Under the pieces are notes generated by a model that did not search any database, was not told where the DNA came from, and worked only from the letters and a program-made list of their open reading frames with translations. The translations under genes and the position numbers were made by a program. DNA of 64,000 bases. Origin: Mycolicibacterium litorale (lineage in GTDB: Bacteria > Actinomycetota > Actinomycetes > Mycobacteriales > Mycobacteriaceae). Position 1 is the first letter of the stretch; each line of letters begins with the position of its first letter. Below are positions 1-10,269 of this stretch, piece after piece. The stretch lies in the NCBI RefSeq assembly GCF_010731695.1, contig NZ_AP022586.1, forward strand, positions 4,898,001 through 4,962,000, written 5' to 3'.

Positions 1-789
1 CGCCGCAGTCGACAGCCCCACGATGTCCTGCAGGACGAAGGGCGATGCCGACACAAAGCCGAACATGGCGGCCGAGATGAACGCGGAAGCGGCCGTGTAA
101 CCGAGATAGCGGCGGTTGATCAGGACGAGGTAGCTGCCGGCGGCCAGCGCCTTCAGTCCATCGGGGCGCCGAAGCGCCCGAGGCAGTGACTCCCCGACGA
201 AGAGGACGACGCCGAGAAGCGTCGACAGGTTCAAGACGGCCAGCACGGCGAACACGGCACGCCATCCGAAGGCGGTGACGACGGCCCCGCCCAGAATCGG
301 GGCCGCGATCGGCGCGAGCACCGTCATCAGGGTCATGTTCGAGAAGACCTTCAGCGCAACGCGTCCGTGAGAGCGGTCCGCGATGATCGCTCGGGCGATG
401 ACGACACCCGCCGCACTGGCGAACCCCTGAACGAACCGCAGGCCGATCAGGATCTCGACGATCGGGGCGACGCTGCACAACGTGCTGACCCCGAGGCAGA
501 TCGCGGAACCGGCGATCAACGGCGGGCGACGGCCACAGCGATCGGAGAGCGGCCCGATCACGAGTTGTCCACTGGCCAAACCGATCAGGAATGCCGTCAT
601 CGTCAATTGAATCGACGACGGTGACGTGTGCAAGTCGCGCGCCATGGCAGGGAAGGCGGACAAGTACATGTCGATCGAGAAAGGCGCCACGGCGGTGAGT
701 GCCGCCAAAGTGGCGATCACGACGAGCGGCGTGCCCCCCGGTGGTTCGCAAGCCACTCGGATGAATCCGTCAGGCGCACGAAAAGCCAT
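1..789 (-). CDS. MFS drug-efflux transporter, Bcr/CflA type (partial, C-terminus outside window)
   Basis: The first 263 residues of a 12-TM major facilitator protein are present; the C-terminal part lies beyond base 1. The N-terminus reads MAFRAPDGFIRVA and is followed by TM1, which carries the APFSIDMYLSAFPAM segment typical of the Bcr/CflA drug:H+ antiporter subfamily. The loop 2-3 signature GPLSDRCGRRP follows, then VQGFASAAGVVIARAII in the TM4 region. The expected role is proton-driven export of drugs or small metabolites across the inner membrane. A MocR-type regulator lies directly upstream on the same strand and may control it. The substrate cannot be read from sequence. Confidence 0.85.
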   Translation of the reverse strand, partial: MAFRAPDGFIRVACEPPGGTPLVVIATLAALTAVAPFSIDMYLSAFPAMARDLHTSPSSIQLTMTAFLIGLASGQLVIGPLSDRCGRRPPLIAGSAICLGVSTLCSVAPIVEILIGLRFVQGFASAAGVVIARAIIADRSHGRVALKVFSNMTLMTVLAPIAAPILGGAVVTAFGWRAVFAVLAVLNLSTLLGVVLFVGESLPRALRRPDGLKALAAGSYLVLINRRYLGYTAASAFISAAMFGFVSASPFVLQDIVGLSTAA

Positions 790-905
790 ATCCCACCGGA
801 CGACTGTCCTCGAAAACTTTCCCGTTCGAGATCAACATGCCTTCAACGGTAGGTGCGGTCCTGCACCGATCGTGGGCCACTTCGCAGCGGTGATGAGGGG
901 CCAGT

Positions 906-2294
906 TCAGCTCGCCGCGTCAGGCAGCAGCTGGATCAGGGCGTCCAGGGCAGCCGACCACGCACTTGGAGCAGGCGATGCGAACCCGATCACCAATCCAT
1001 CGCGTGCACTGACGGTTTCGGGATGACGGAACCCACCAAGCCCCTCCACGCCGAGCCGCCGCCACGCCAGTTGGCGCACCAGATCGCTCTCGCCGCCACG
1101 AGCGAGCTCGAGCATCACGTGCAGTCCTGCAGGCGTTCCCGCCACCGTGCTCTGCCGTGACGAGCGGGCGACTGCCGCAACGAGTTGCTCACGGCGACGG
1201 CTGTATTCGGCGCGCATCCTCCGGATGTGTCTGTCGTAGGAACCGGACACGATGAATTCGGCCATCGTCAACTGGTCGACGAAGCCGGAAGTCCCCTCGA
1301 TTTCCCCCTTCTGCCGGGCGACCGCGTCGACAAGTCGCTCCGGCAACGCCAGCCAGCCGAGCCGAAGCCCCGGCGCCAGCGACTTGCTGACTGTTCCCAT
1401 GTAGATGACATGTTCGGGGTCGACACCCTGCAGCGCACCGACAGGTTCACGGTCGTAGCGGAACTCTCCGTCGTAGTCATCGTCGATGATCACTCCGCCG
1501 GTGCGTCGCGCCCAATCGACCACCGCTGCTCGGCGCTGCGGATGCAGGGTCACACCCAGCGGGAACTGGTGCGACGCGGTGAGCAGCACACCGCCAACCT
1601 CCGGCATGTCGTCGAGTGCCGTGACGTCGGCACCGTCAGAGTCGACTGCCAGCGGCGGGCACCGGATTCCCGCTCGATCGAGCGAGGCCCATTGCGTCGG
1701 CAGCCCGAACTCCTCGACCGCCACGGCGACGATGCCCTCGCCCGCCAACGCGCCGGCGATGAGACCCAGCCCTTCGGCCGCCCCGGAACACACGACGATG
1801 TTGCACGGTCGGGTGCGGACTCCACGAGTGCGAGCGAGGTACTGGGAAAGGGCGCGGCGTAACTCCGGCCGGCCATACGGGTCGGCGTAGCCGAACGCCT
1901 CGACCGGTGCGGCGTCCAATGCGCGCTTGACCGCTCGACTCCACTCCGCCCGTGGGAACGCCGAAAGGTCCGGCCGCCCCGGCCGCAAGTCGTGGTCCAG
2001 CCGGCGCGCCGGTGGCCGTCGCGGCGGAGGCGTCGCGACAGACCGGACGATCTCTGTCGCCCGGCGCGAAACGCACGTGCTCGAGCCGTGCTGAGACGTC
2101 AACCAGCCCTCGGCGATGAGCTCGGCGTAGGCGCGCGCCACGGTGTTCCTCGCGACACCGAGATCGCCGGCCAGCGCGCGGCTCGACGGCAGTCGTGTGC
2201 CCGGCGCGAGTCGCCCGGAGCGGATCGCGTCGCGAACGGCGTCGGTCACACTGTCTCGAACGCTGCCGCCGGAACGATCGAGGTGAAGGTCCAA
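906..2294 (-). CDS. MocR/PdxR-family transcriptional regulator (GntR HTH + aminotransferase-like domain)
   Basis: A 462-residue protein with an N-terminal GntR winged helix (residues about 8-75, including PGTRLPSSRALAGDLGVARNTV) fused to a fold-type I aminotransferase domain. The PLP region is visible as DDDYDGEFRYD and, further on, MGTVSKSLAPGLRLGW, where the lysine would carry PLP. MocR proteins usually sense PLP or amino-compound derivatives and regulate neighbouring genes. The start used is TTG (MDLHLDRS). It is transcribed toward the efflux gene on the same strand across a 116-nt gap, so the pump is a plausible target. Whether it acts as activator or repressor is unknown. Confidence 0.88.
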   Translation of the reverse strand: MDLHLDRSGGSVRDSVTDAVRDAIRSGRLAPGTRLPSSRALAGDLGVARNTVARAYAELIAEGWLTSQHGSSTCVSRRATEIVRSVATPPPRRPPARRLDHDLRPGRPDLSAFPRAEWSRAVKRALDAAPVEAFGYADPYGRPELRRALSQYLARTRGVRTRPCNIVVCSGAAEGLGLIAGALAGEGIVAVAVEEFGLPTQWASLDRAGIRCPPLAVDSDGADVTALDDMPEVGGVLLTASHQFPLGVTLHPQRRAAVVDWARRTGGVIIDDDYDGEFRYDREPVGALQGVDPEHVIYMGTVSKSLAPGLRLGWLALPERLVDAVARQKGEIEGTSGFVDQLTMAEFIVSGSYDRHIRRMRAEYSRRREQLVAAVARSSRQSTVAGTPAGLHVMLELARGGESDLVRQLAWRRLGVEGLGGFRHPETVSARDGLVIGFASPAPSAWSAALDALIQLLPDAAS

Positions 2295-2387
2295 GGAGGC
2301 ATCTCTTCCGAAGGTGATTCCAAAGGCGATGTTCGAGTGAACGCTCCGATGGCCCGCCCTATTGCCTCTTGTTGAAGACGGGAAGAC

Positions 2388-2990
2388 TCAGAACGCGGGG
2401 TGACCCCACGTCTCGGTGAACGCGACCTGCTCGAGCGGCAGTCGCACACGCGGCTGGGAGTCGCGTTCGGCGATCGCGTCGTCGGCCGTCGCGTAGTCGC
2501 CGAGTCTCCCGACCGCCACCACGGCCAGAGGCAGCACGCCCCCGGGGATCGCGAACGCCTCCCGGGCGGCGTCGACGTAGAACCCGGCCATCGGATGGGT
2601 GATGAGCCCGCGGGACACCGCCTCGACGCTGAGGTTGGCGATCGCGGCGCCGGCATCGAGCGCCGCGTAGCGCGCGGTGCGCTCGTCCTCACCCTCGTCC
2701 GCGCACACCAGGATCAGCGCGCTCGCCGCCCGCGCGTAGCTGTTGCCGCGGCGCAGGACCTCGGCCAGCGCCCCGAACGTCGAATCGCCACGACGCCCGA
2801 CGAGGAACCGCACCGGCTGGCGGCCACCCCACGTCGCGGCCCACCGCGCCGCCTCCAGCAGCGCTGTCAGCGCGTCGTCGTCGAGGACCGCCGCCGGATC
2901 GAACGCGCGCGGGCTCCAGCGGGCGGCGAGGTGGGCATGGATCGGCACGCGGGTGTCGGCGTCCCGATCGGCGGGCGGGTTGGGCACCAC
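2388..2990 (-). CDS. nitroreductase-family protein
   Basis: About 200 residues with the nitroreductase/FMN-reductase pattern: RWSPRAFDP near residue 25 (the RRSxRxF-like FMN phosphate contact), [13 protein letters not shown] (residues about 48-60), and a C-terminal Gly-rich [13 protein letters not shown] segment. Such flavoproteins reduce nitro groups, quinones or related substrates with NAD(P)H as homodimers in the cytosol. Two consecutive GTG codons occupy 2990-2985. A TAGCTT -10 hexamer at 2999-2994 would make the second one (2987) a near-leaderless start. The gene is divergent from ask. The substrate is not predictable. Confidence 0.8.
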   Translation of the reverse strand: MVPNPPADRDADTRVPIHAHLAARWSPRAFDPAAVLDDDALTALLEAARWAATWGGRQPVRFLVGRRGDSTFGALAEVLRRGNSYARAASALILVCADEGEDERTARYAALDAGAAIANLSVEAVSRGLITHPMAGFYVDAAREAFAIPGGVLPLAVVAVGRLGDYATADDAIAERDSQPRVRLPLEQVAFTETWGHPAF

Positions 2991-3070
2991 CCGAAGCTAC
3001 CGGCGGAGAAAAGCAGGTGCGCGCAGCCCTTATCCTTGGTGGGACTTTTTCCCGCGTGAAAGGCTTGACA

Positions 3071-5388
<2,318 letters not shown>

Positions 5389-5395
5389 CAGGCGG

Positions 5396-6514
5396 GTGTA
5401 CGGGGGCCGTTTGACCGCCGTCGCGGTCGTCGCTGCCGCGTTGTCGGTGCCCGCCGCCCAGGCGCAGCCACCAGCGCCCGCACCGGGACCCGTGTTGCCG
5501 CCGCTTGCGCCGGGACAGGTGGTGCGGATCGGACCCACGGCCGGAACCGGTACGCCCACCCGTGATTACGGCATCGGCGCGACCGACCTGTGTGAGTTCA
5601 TGGAGTTCCCGAGCGGGATCCTGCAGGTGTGCGGGGACAGTTTCGCCGGGCAGGGCGTGGGCTTCGGGGGCTGGTACTCGCCGATCGCGCTGCACGTGGA
5701 GACGGAGTCGATCCTCGACCCGGGCGGGGTGCGCTACGACGGCGTCACCGGCGTGAACACTCCGCTGCTGGCCGACCCCACGCCGGCCGGGTCCTCGCAA
5801 CTGCCCGCCGGGGTGGTGCAGATCAACCGCGAGAACTACATGCTGGTCACCACGACCCGCGATCTTCGGCCGCAGTCGTCTCGGCTGGTGAAAGCTGAAG
5901 CAGGACAGGGGCAGTGGCGCACCGTGGCGGGTTCGGAGCGGGACGTCGACCACGCCGGCGGGTCGCAGTCGCAGATCAGCGGCTACTACGACCCCATACC
6001 GACCGCGGACTCGCCCAGTGGGTGGGTGTACATCGTGGCCAACAACTTCGACCGCAGCGCGCCGGTCGTGCTGTATCGCGTGACGCCACAGGCGTTCACC
6101 GACCGCGACGCGTGGCAGGGCTGGTCGGCCGAGCAGGGCTGGGGTGGCGCGCCGACACCGCTGTGGCCGGACCGCGTCGGCGAGATGAGCGTGCGGCAGA
6201 TCGAGGGCAAGACCGTGCTGTCGTACTTCAACGCCGGCACCGGCAACATGGAGATGCGGGTGGCCGACAGCCCGATCGGGCTGGGCGCGGCCCCGGTGAC
6301 GACGGTGGTCGTGGCCGCCGACTGGCCGGAGCAGGCGGAGTATCTGCCCCCGCCGGAAATCAACCGGCTGGCCCAGCCGTACGGCGGCTACATCTCGCCG
6401 GGTTCCACGCTCGACGAGGTGCGGGTGTTCGTCAGCCAGTGGAACACCACACCGCTGGGCGACAATGCGCCCTACCGGGTGATCCAGTTCGCGGTCAACC
6501 CGTTCAAGCGGTAG
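5396..6514 (+). CDS. secreted DUF4185-domain protein, probable arabinan-active glycosidase
   Basis: A 372-residue protein with a Sec-type signal (hydrophobic run VAVVAAALSVPAAQA, cleavage near AQAQP), a Pro-rich linker and a DUF4185 beta-propeller-like domain. Visible repeats of the fold include YGIGATDLCEFMEF, GDSFAGQGVGFGGW and YGGYISPGSTLDEV. DUF4185 includes enzymes assigned as endo-D-arabinanases (GH183) acting on mycobacterial arabinan, so cell-wall arabinan remodelling is a reasonable guess; the catalytic residues were not identified. GTG 5396 is given, and TTG at 5411 (MTAVAVV) would yield a cleaner signal peptide. Ortholog of Rv3707c. Confidence 0.82.
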   Translation: MYGGRLTAVAVVAAALSVPAAQAQPPAPAPGPVLPPLAPGQVVRIGPTAGTGTPTRDYGIGATDLCEFMEFPSGILQVCGDSFAGQGVGFGGWYSPIALHVETESILDPGGVRYDGVTGVNTPLLADPTPAGSSQLPAGVVQINRENYMLVTTTRDLRPQSSRLVKAEAGQGQWRTVAGSERDVDHAGGSQSQISGYYDPIPTADSPSGWVYIVANNFDRSAPVVLYRVTPQAFTDRDAWQGWSAEQGWGGAPTPLWPDRVGEMSVRQIEGKTVLSYFNAGTGNMEMRVADSPIGLGAAPVTTVVVAADWPEQAEYLPPPEINRLAQPYGGYISPGSTLDEVRVFVSQWNTTPLGDNAPYRVIQFAVNPFKR

Positions 6515-6559
6515 CCGGCGGACGGGATCTCCGGACCGCGGGGCTCCTGGCGCCGTCGC

Positions 6560-6964
6560 CTACTTGTCGTGCGCGATATTGCTGATGGCCGCGCCCGGAG
6601 TCCGGTATCGGCCCTCCGTCGCGTTGTCCACGGATTCAGGTGTCGATTCGTTCGGTGTTTGCGCCAGTTCCCTGACCGTGGAGCCTGGAGCGGTGCCGTC
6701 GAGATTCCCGGGGATGCTCGGCGCGACGCGCTTGACGTCCTGGCCAGGGGCCCGCACGCGCCCTCCGGTCACCTCGTAGACGGTTTCAGGCGTGGATTGG
6801 CCTGGGACCTGCGCCAATTCGCGGACCAGTGAGCCCGGACTGATGCCGTCGATGTTGCCCGGAAGCCCCGGGTTGTCGGTGGTGGGGTCCGCTGCTGCAA
6901 TTCCGGCGAAGGGGACGGAGAGGGACAGGGCTGCCACAACGGAAGTCAGGAGTTTTTTCGACAT
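6560..6964 (-). CDS. small secreted protein with internal 40-residue duplication
   Basis: A 134-residue protein with a clear signal peptide (MSKKLLTSVVAALSLSVPFA, cleavage near AAA-D26). The mature part is two copies of a 40-residue unit, residues 35-74 and 85-124, identical at 26 of 40 positions and sharing PGN(I/L)DG, PGS-VRELAQ, STPE and RAPG/RTPG. No cysteines or known catalytic motif are visible. AGGGAAG lies 6 nt before the ATG. It is convergent with the DUF4185 gene and divergent from the next membrane-protein gene. No function is assigned; exported and probably cell-wall associated. Confidence 0.75.
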   Translation of the reverse strand: MSKKLLTSVVAALSLSVPFAGIAAADPTTDNPGLPGNIDGISPGSLVRELAQVPGQSTPETVYEVTGGRVRAPGQDVKRVAPSIPGNLDGTAPGSTVRELAQTPNESTPESVDNATEGRYRTPGAAISNIAHDK

Positions 6965-7123
6965 GATCGTCTTCCCTGCAGTTCATCGAAAGGCGCCGTG
7001 AGGCGGCACCGAAGAAAAGCGTATGGCGCGCTCCAGGACCGGACAACGGGGTTCACCACTCTTCGTCGCAGCGCTCTTGCGATGGTAAGAAACCACGCTA
7101 CGCAACCGTGCCGAGCGCCGGCT

Positions 7124-7141
7124 TCACAGCGAATTCATAGC
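7124..7141 (+). promoter_or_regulatory. PhoP-box-like direct repeat
   Basis: TCACAGCGAATTCATAGC contains two 7-bp direct repeats (TCACAGC and TCATAGC, six of seven identical) separated by 4 bp. This is the spacing and sequence of the mycobacterial PhoP box (TCACAGC-N4-TCACAGC). It lies 45 bp upstream of the membrane-protein start at 7186, where an activator could contact RNA polymerase. No strong -10 follows. Assignment is by motif resemblance only. Confidence 0.45.
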
Positions 7142-7185
7142 GCATACAGGACCGCTACATCAGCAACGCTCGCATCATCGGGCGC

Positions 7186-7620
7186 ATGACCGAAACCCCG
7201 TCGACCTCCGCGTCGTCCCCTGATCCCGCGACCGAACCCGTCCACACCACCACGGCACCGCCGCAGCAGCCCGCTTACGTCGACACGCGGGAGGAGCGAC
7301 GCCGGCCGAATCGCGTCACCACCATCGCCGCCTGGGTCGGCGTCGTGGCGGGTGTCGTGTTCATCGTCGCCGTCGTCTTCTTCTCCGGCTTCGTGCTGGG
7401 CAAGAGCTCCGGCGGGGGCGGTCATCACCGCGACGGCGGCCCCGGGCACGGCCAGATGATCTTCCACCGCGACGGCCCACCGGCCGGCATGTTGCCGATG
7501 ATCCCGCGCGGCCAGTTCGAGCGCCCGGGGATGCCCTTCGGCCCTGGTCAGCCCGGTGTGCAGGGACCCGAGCAGAGCCAGCCGGGGAGCCCCTCGACCA
7601 CTGCGCCCGCGCGACCGTGA
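7186..7620 (+). CDS. small proline- and glycine-rich single-pass membrane protein
   Basis: A 144-residue protein: Thr/Pro-rich N-terminus (PSTSASSPDPATEP), one strong TM segment at about residues 48-70 (TIAAWVGVVAGVVFIVAVVF), then a Gly/His stretch (GGGGHHRDGGPGHGQ) and a Pro/Met/Gly/Gln-rich outer tail. The organisation resembles the proline-rich hypothetical proteins near Rv3706c/Rv3705A in H37Rv, which occupy the same place. It ends 58 bp before the Fur-type gene. The His-rich stretch could bind metal, but that is speculative. Confidence 0.72.
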   Translation: MTETPSTSASSPDPATEPVHTTTAPPQQPAYVDTREERRRPNRVTTIAAWVGVVAGVVFIVAVVFFSGFVLGKSSGGGGHHRDGGPGHGQMIFHRDGPPAGMLPMIPRGQFERPGMPFGPGQPGVQGPEQSQPGSPSTTAPARP

Positions 7621-7621
7621 T

Positions 7622-7671
7622 TGGAATCATTCCAGACTTAATCTTGACTCAGTCCAGAAAAGGCGCATACT
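7622..7671 (+). promoter_or_regulatory. promoter of the FurA-type gene with tandem operator
   Basis: Two 15-bp copies, TGGAATCATTCCAGA (7622-7636) and TTGACTCAGTCCAGA (7644-7658), are identical at 12 of 15 positions and start exactly 22 bp apart (two helical turns). Each contains a dyad: TGGAAT-C-ATTCCA and GACT-C-AGTC. The second copy overlaps a -35 (TTGACT, 7644-7649); a CATACT -10 lies at 7666-7671 after 16 bp. Transcription would begin at or next to the ATG at 7679, giving a leaderless mRNA. A likely autoregulatory site for the FurA-family product. Confidence 0.72.
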
Positions 7672-7678
7672 CGATGGC

Positions 7679-8161
7679 ATGACCCCTTTGCGTGAATCCG
7701 ACCTCGCGGCCCGGTTGCGGGCCGCGGGGCTTCGGGTCACCGCACCTCGACTCGCGGTGCTGACCGCGCTCGCGGACGCCCCGCACTCGACGGCCGACGA
7801 CGTCGCCGGCCACGTGCGCGAGGCGCTCGGCTCGGTGTCCACCCAGGCGATCTACGACGTCCTACGGGCGTGTGTGTCGGCAGGCCTGGTCCGGCGGATC
7901 GAGCCCGCGGGTTCGTCGGCGCGTTACGAGACGCGCATCGGTGACAACCACCACCACCTGGTGTGTCGAGGCTGCGGCCGGGTGGCGGACGTCGACTGCG
8001 TCGTCGGCGCCGCGCCATGCCTGCACCCCGCCGGCGTGGAAGACGGCTTCACCGTCGACGAAGCCGAGGTCGTGTTCTGGGGCACCTGCGCGGATTGCCG
8101 AGCGCAGCAACAGGTTTCATTCCATCACATCACTCATCAGGATGAGGAGTCCGCCGAATGA
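7679..8161 (+). CDS. Fur-family metalloregulator (FurA/CatR-like)
   Basis: A 160-residue Fur protein: N-terminal winged helix (residues 8-85), then the metal-binding domain with HHH at 91-93 and the structural zinc pairs Cys96/Cys99 and Cys137/Cys140. FurA/CatR-type members sense peroxide or redox state and repress an adjacent catalase. Here the downstream partner is a monofunctional catalase whose ATG overlaps this stop (ATGA), as in the Streptomyces catR-catA arrangement, rather than katG as in M. tuberculosis furA-katG. ATG 7679 is preferred over upstream in-frame codons because the -10 box ends 7 nt before it. Confidence 0.92.
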   Translation: MTPLRESDLAARLRAAGLRVTAPRLAVLTALADAPHSTADDVAGHVREALGSVSTQAIYDVLRACVSAGLVRRIEPAGSSARYETRIGDNHHHLVCRGCGRVADVDCVVGAAPCLHPAGVEDGFTVDEAEVVFWGTCADCRAQQQVSFHHITHQDEESAE

Positions 8162-9714
8162 CCAAACCCACCACCAGCAACACCGGTGTGCCCGTCGAAA
8201 GTGACGACGAGTCGCTGACCGCAGGCGCACAGGGGCCGGTCCTGCTCCACGACTGGTACCTGATCGAGAAACTCGCCCAGTTCAACCGCGAACGCGTCCC
8301 CGAGCGCATCGTGCACGCCAAGGGCGCGGGCGCCTACGGCGAACTCGTGATCACCAACCCCGAGATCGCCGACTACACCAAGGCCAAGCTCTTCCAGCCC
8401 GGCGTGCGCACCGAATCACTCGTGCGCTTCTCCACCGTCGCCGGTGAGCAGGGCAGCCCCGACACCTGGCGCGACCCGCGCGGTTTCGCGGTCAAGTTCT
8501 ACACCGAAGACGGCAACTACGACATCGTCGGCAACAACACGCCTGTCTTCTTCATCCGGGACGCGATCAAGTTCCCGGACTTCATCCGCAGCCAGAAGCG
8601 CCTGCCCGGCAACGGACTTCGCGACCACAACATGCAGTGGGACTTCTGGACCCTGCGCCCGGAGACCGCTCACCAGGTGACCTGGCTGATGGGTGACCGC
8701 GGCATCCCGAAGACCTACCGCCACATGAACGGCTACGGCAGCCACACCTACCAGTGGGTGAACGCCGCCGGCGAGCGGTTCTGGGTGAAGTACCACTTCA
8801 AGACCGACCAGGGCATCGACTACCTGACCCAGGAGGAGGCCGACCGGCTGGCGGGCACCGATCCCGATTACCACCGCGCCGACCTGTGGAACGCCATCGA
8901 GCGCGGCGAGTACCCGAGCTGGACGCTGAAGGTCCAGATCATGCCCGTGGACGAGGCGGAGTCCTACCGGTTCAACCCGTTCGACCTGACCAAGGTGTGG
9001 TCGAAGAAGGACTATCCGCTCATCGAGGTCGGCACCTGGACGCTCAACCGCAACCCGCAGAACTACTTCGTCGAGATCGAGCAGGCCGCGTTCGCGCCGT
9101 CGAACATCGTTCCGGGCATCGGGTTCTCACCGGACAAGATGCTGCTGGGCCGGGTGTTCTCCTACGCCGACGCCCAGCGCTACCGCGTCGGGACCAACTA
9201 CGCCGAGCTGCCCCCGAACCGGGCCCGCGCCGCGGAGGTGAACTCCTACTCCAAGGAGGGCGCCATGCGGCACACCTTCAACGCCCCTGAGGTTCCGGTG
9301 TACGCACCGAACTCCTACGGCGGTCCGCACGCCGACCCCGAACGCGCCGGTGACGGCGGCCAGTGGGGCTTCGACGGCACCGCCGTGCGTGCCGGCTACA
9401 TCCGGCACGCGGAGGACGACGACTTCGCGCAGGCCGGCACGCTGGTGCGTGAGGTGATGACCGCCGAGGAGCGGGAGCGGCTGGCGCACAACATCATCGG
9501 GCACGCGTCGAACGGCGTCACGCCCGAGGTGCTCGAGCGGGTGTACCAGTACTGGCGCAACGTCGACGCCGACCTCGGCGCGAAGGTGGAGGCGGGCGTC
9601 AAGGCCAACCTCGCGGAGGCCGACGGCGCCGCGCACCAGCCGGCGCAGGAAGGCCAGAGCGCCGTCGCCGGCGACAGCGCCGCACCGAAGGTGAAGGTCG
9701 GCGCGCAGGCGTAA
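8158..9714 (+). CDS. katA: monofunctional heme catalase
   Basis: Decomposes hydrogen peroxide in the cytosol. The 518-residue protein has the distal-site signature ERIVHAKGAGAYGE with His53, the asparagine-bearing VGNNTPVFFIRDAIKFPDF, and the proximal heme-ligand motif RVFSYADAQRYRVG (Tyr336). The length fits the small-subunit clade. The Ala-rich tail after about residue 485 is low complexity. It is translationally coupled to the Fur-type regulator, so expression should follow peroxide sensing through the tandem operator. A long hairpin follows immediately after the stop. Confidence 0.96.
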   Translation: MTKPTTSNTGVPVESDDESLTAGAQGPVLLHDWYLIEKLAQFNRERVPERIVHAKGAGAYGELVITNPEIADYTKAKLFQPGVRTESLVRFSTVAGEQGSPDTWRDPRGFAVKFYTEDGNYDIVGNNTPVFFIRDAIKFPDFIRSQKRLPGNGLRDHNMQWDFWTLRPETAHQVTWLMGDRGIPKTYRHMNGYGSHTYQWVNAAGERFWVKYHFKTDQGIDYLTQEEADRLAGTDPDYHRADLWNAIERGEYPSWTLKVQIMPVDEAESYRFNPFDLTKVWSKKDYPLIEVGTWTLNRNPQNYFVEIEQAAFAPSNIVPGIGFSPDKMLLGRVFSYADAQRYRVGTNYAELPPNRARAAEVNSYSKEGAMRHTFNAPEVPVYAPNSYGGPHADPERAGDGGQWGFDGTAVRAGYIRHAEDDDFAQAGTLVREVMTAEERERLAHNIIGHASNGVTPEVLERVYQYWRNVDADLGAKVEAGVKANLAEADGAAHQPAQEGQSAVAGDSAAPKVKVGAQA

Positions 9715-9719
9715 CTCAT

Positions 9720-9783
9720 CGCCGAGTGCACGGTTGTTGCACACCCCTCTCGGGTGTTGCGTACAACAACCGTGCACTCGGCG
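9720..9783. terminator. long inverted repeat after katA
   Basis: Perfect 20-bp arms (9720-9739 and 9764-9783, CGCCGAGTGCACGG...) enclose a 24-nt segment that itself folds (ACACCC 9741-9746 with GGGTGT 9752-9757), so the hairpin is almost continuous. It starts 6 nt after the katA stop. There is no U-tract, as is common for mycobacterial terminators. It probably insulates katA from ohr, which reads in the same direction. Confidence 0.65.
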
Positions 9784-9835
9784 TTGGTGTTGGTCGGTCT
9801 TGCCGTCTGCGGCGGGGCTGGCATGATCGGTGACC

Positions 9836-10264
9836 ATGAGCATCGAAGTGAAGTACACCGCAGAGTCGACGGCCAGCGGCGGTGGCCGCAACGGTCACGT
9901 GAAGTCCAGCGACGACAAGATCGACTTCGACACCCGGCCCCCGAAGGAGATGGGCGGCAGCGGCGAAGGCGTCAACCCCGAGCTGCTCTTCTCGGCCGGC
10001 TACGCCGCGTGCTTCCTGGGCGCGCTGCGCCTGCAGGCCAAGAACAACGACATCGAGATCGACGAGGCGTCGGCGATCACCGCGCAGGTCGGGTTCGGCC
10101 CGGACTCCGAGGGCGGCTTCGGTCTCACCGCTCACCTGATCGGCTACCTGCCCGGCCTCGAGCAATCCGTCGCCGACGACCTGATGGAGAAGGCGCACGC
10201 GTTCTGCCCGTACTCCAAGGCCACCCGCGGCAACATCGACGTGAAGCTGTCGGCGAAGGTCTAG
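9836..10264 (+). CDS. organic hydroperoxide resistance protein (Ohr/OsmC family)
   Basis: A thiol peroxidase reducing organic hydroperoxides, 142 residues. The two redox cysteines are Cys59 (SAGYAACFLGAL) and Cys124 (AFCPYSKATRGN), matching the Ohr subgroup rather than classical OsmC; GVNPELLFSAGYAAC is the family signature. ATG 9836 is given; GTG 9830 would add two residues. It sits next to katA, making a compact peroxide-defence block, although the intervening hairpin suggests separate transcription. Confidence 0.93.
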   Translation: MSIEVKYTAESTASGGGRNGHVKSSDDKIDFDTRPPKEMGGSGEGVNPELLFSAGYAACFLGALRLQAKNNDIEIDEASAITAQVGFGPDSEGGFGLTAHLIGYLPGLEQSVADDLMEKAHAFCPYSKATRGNIDVKLSAKV

Positions 10265-10269
10265 CACCG

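Noticed and set aside
7556..7681. Upstream extension of the Fur-type protein
   Set aside because: It overlaps the preceding gene and would read through the tandem operator and promoter; ATG 7679 has a -10 at leaderless distance.
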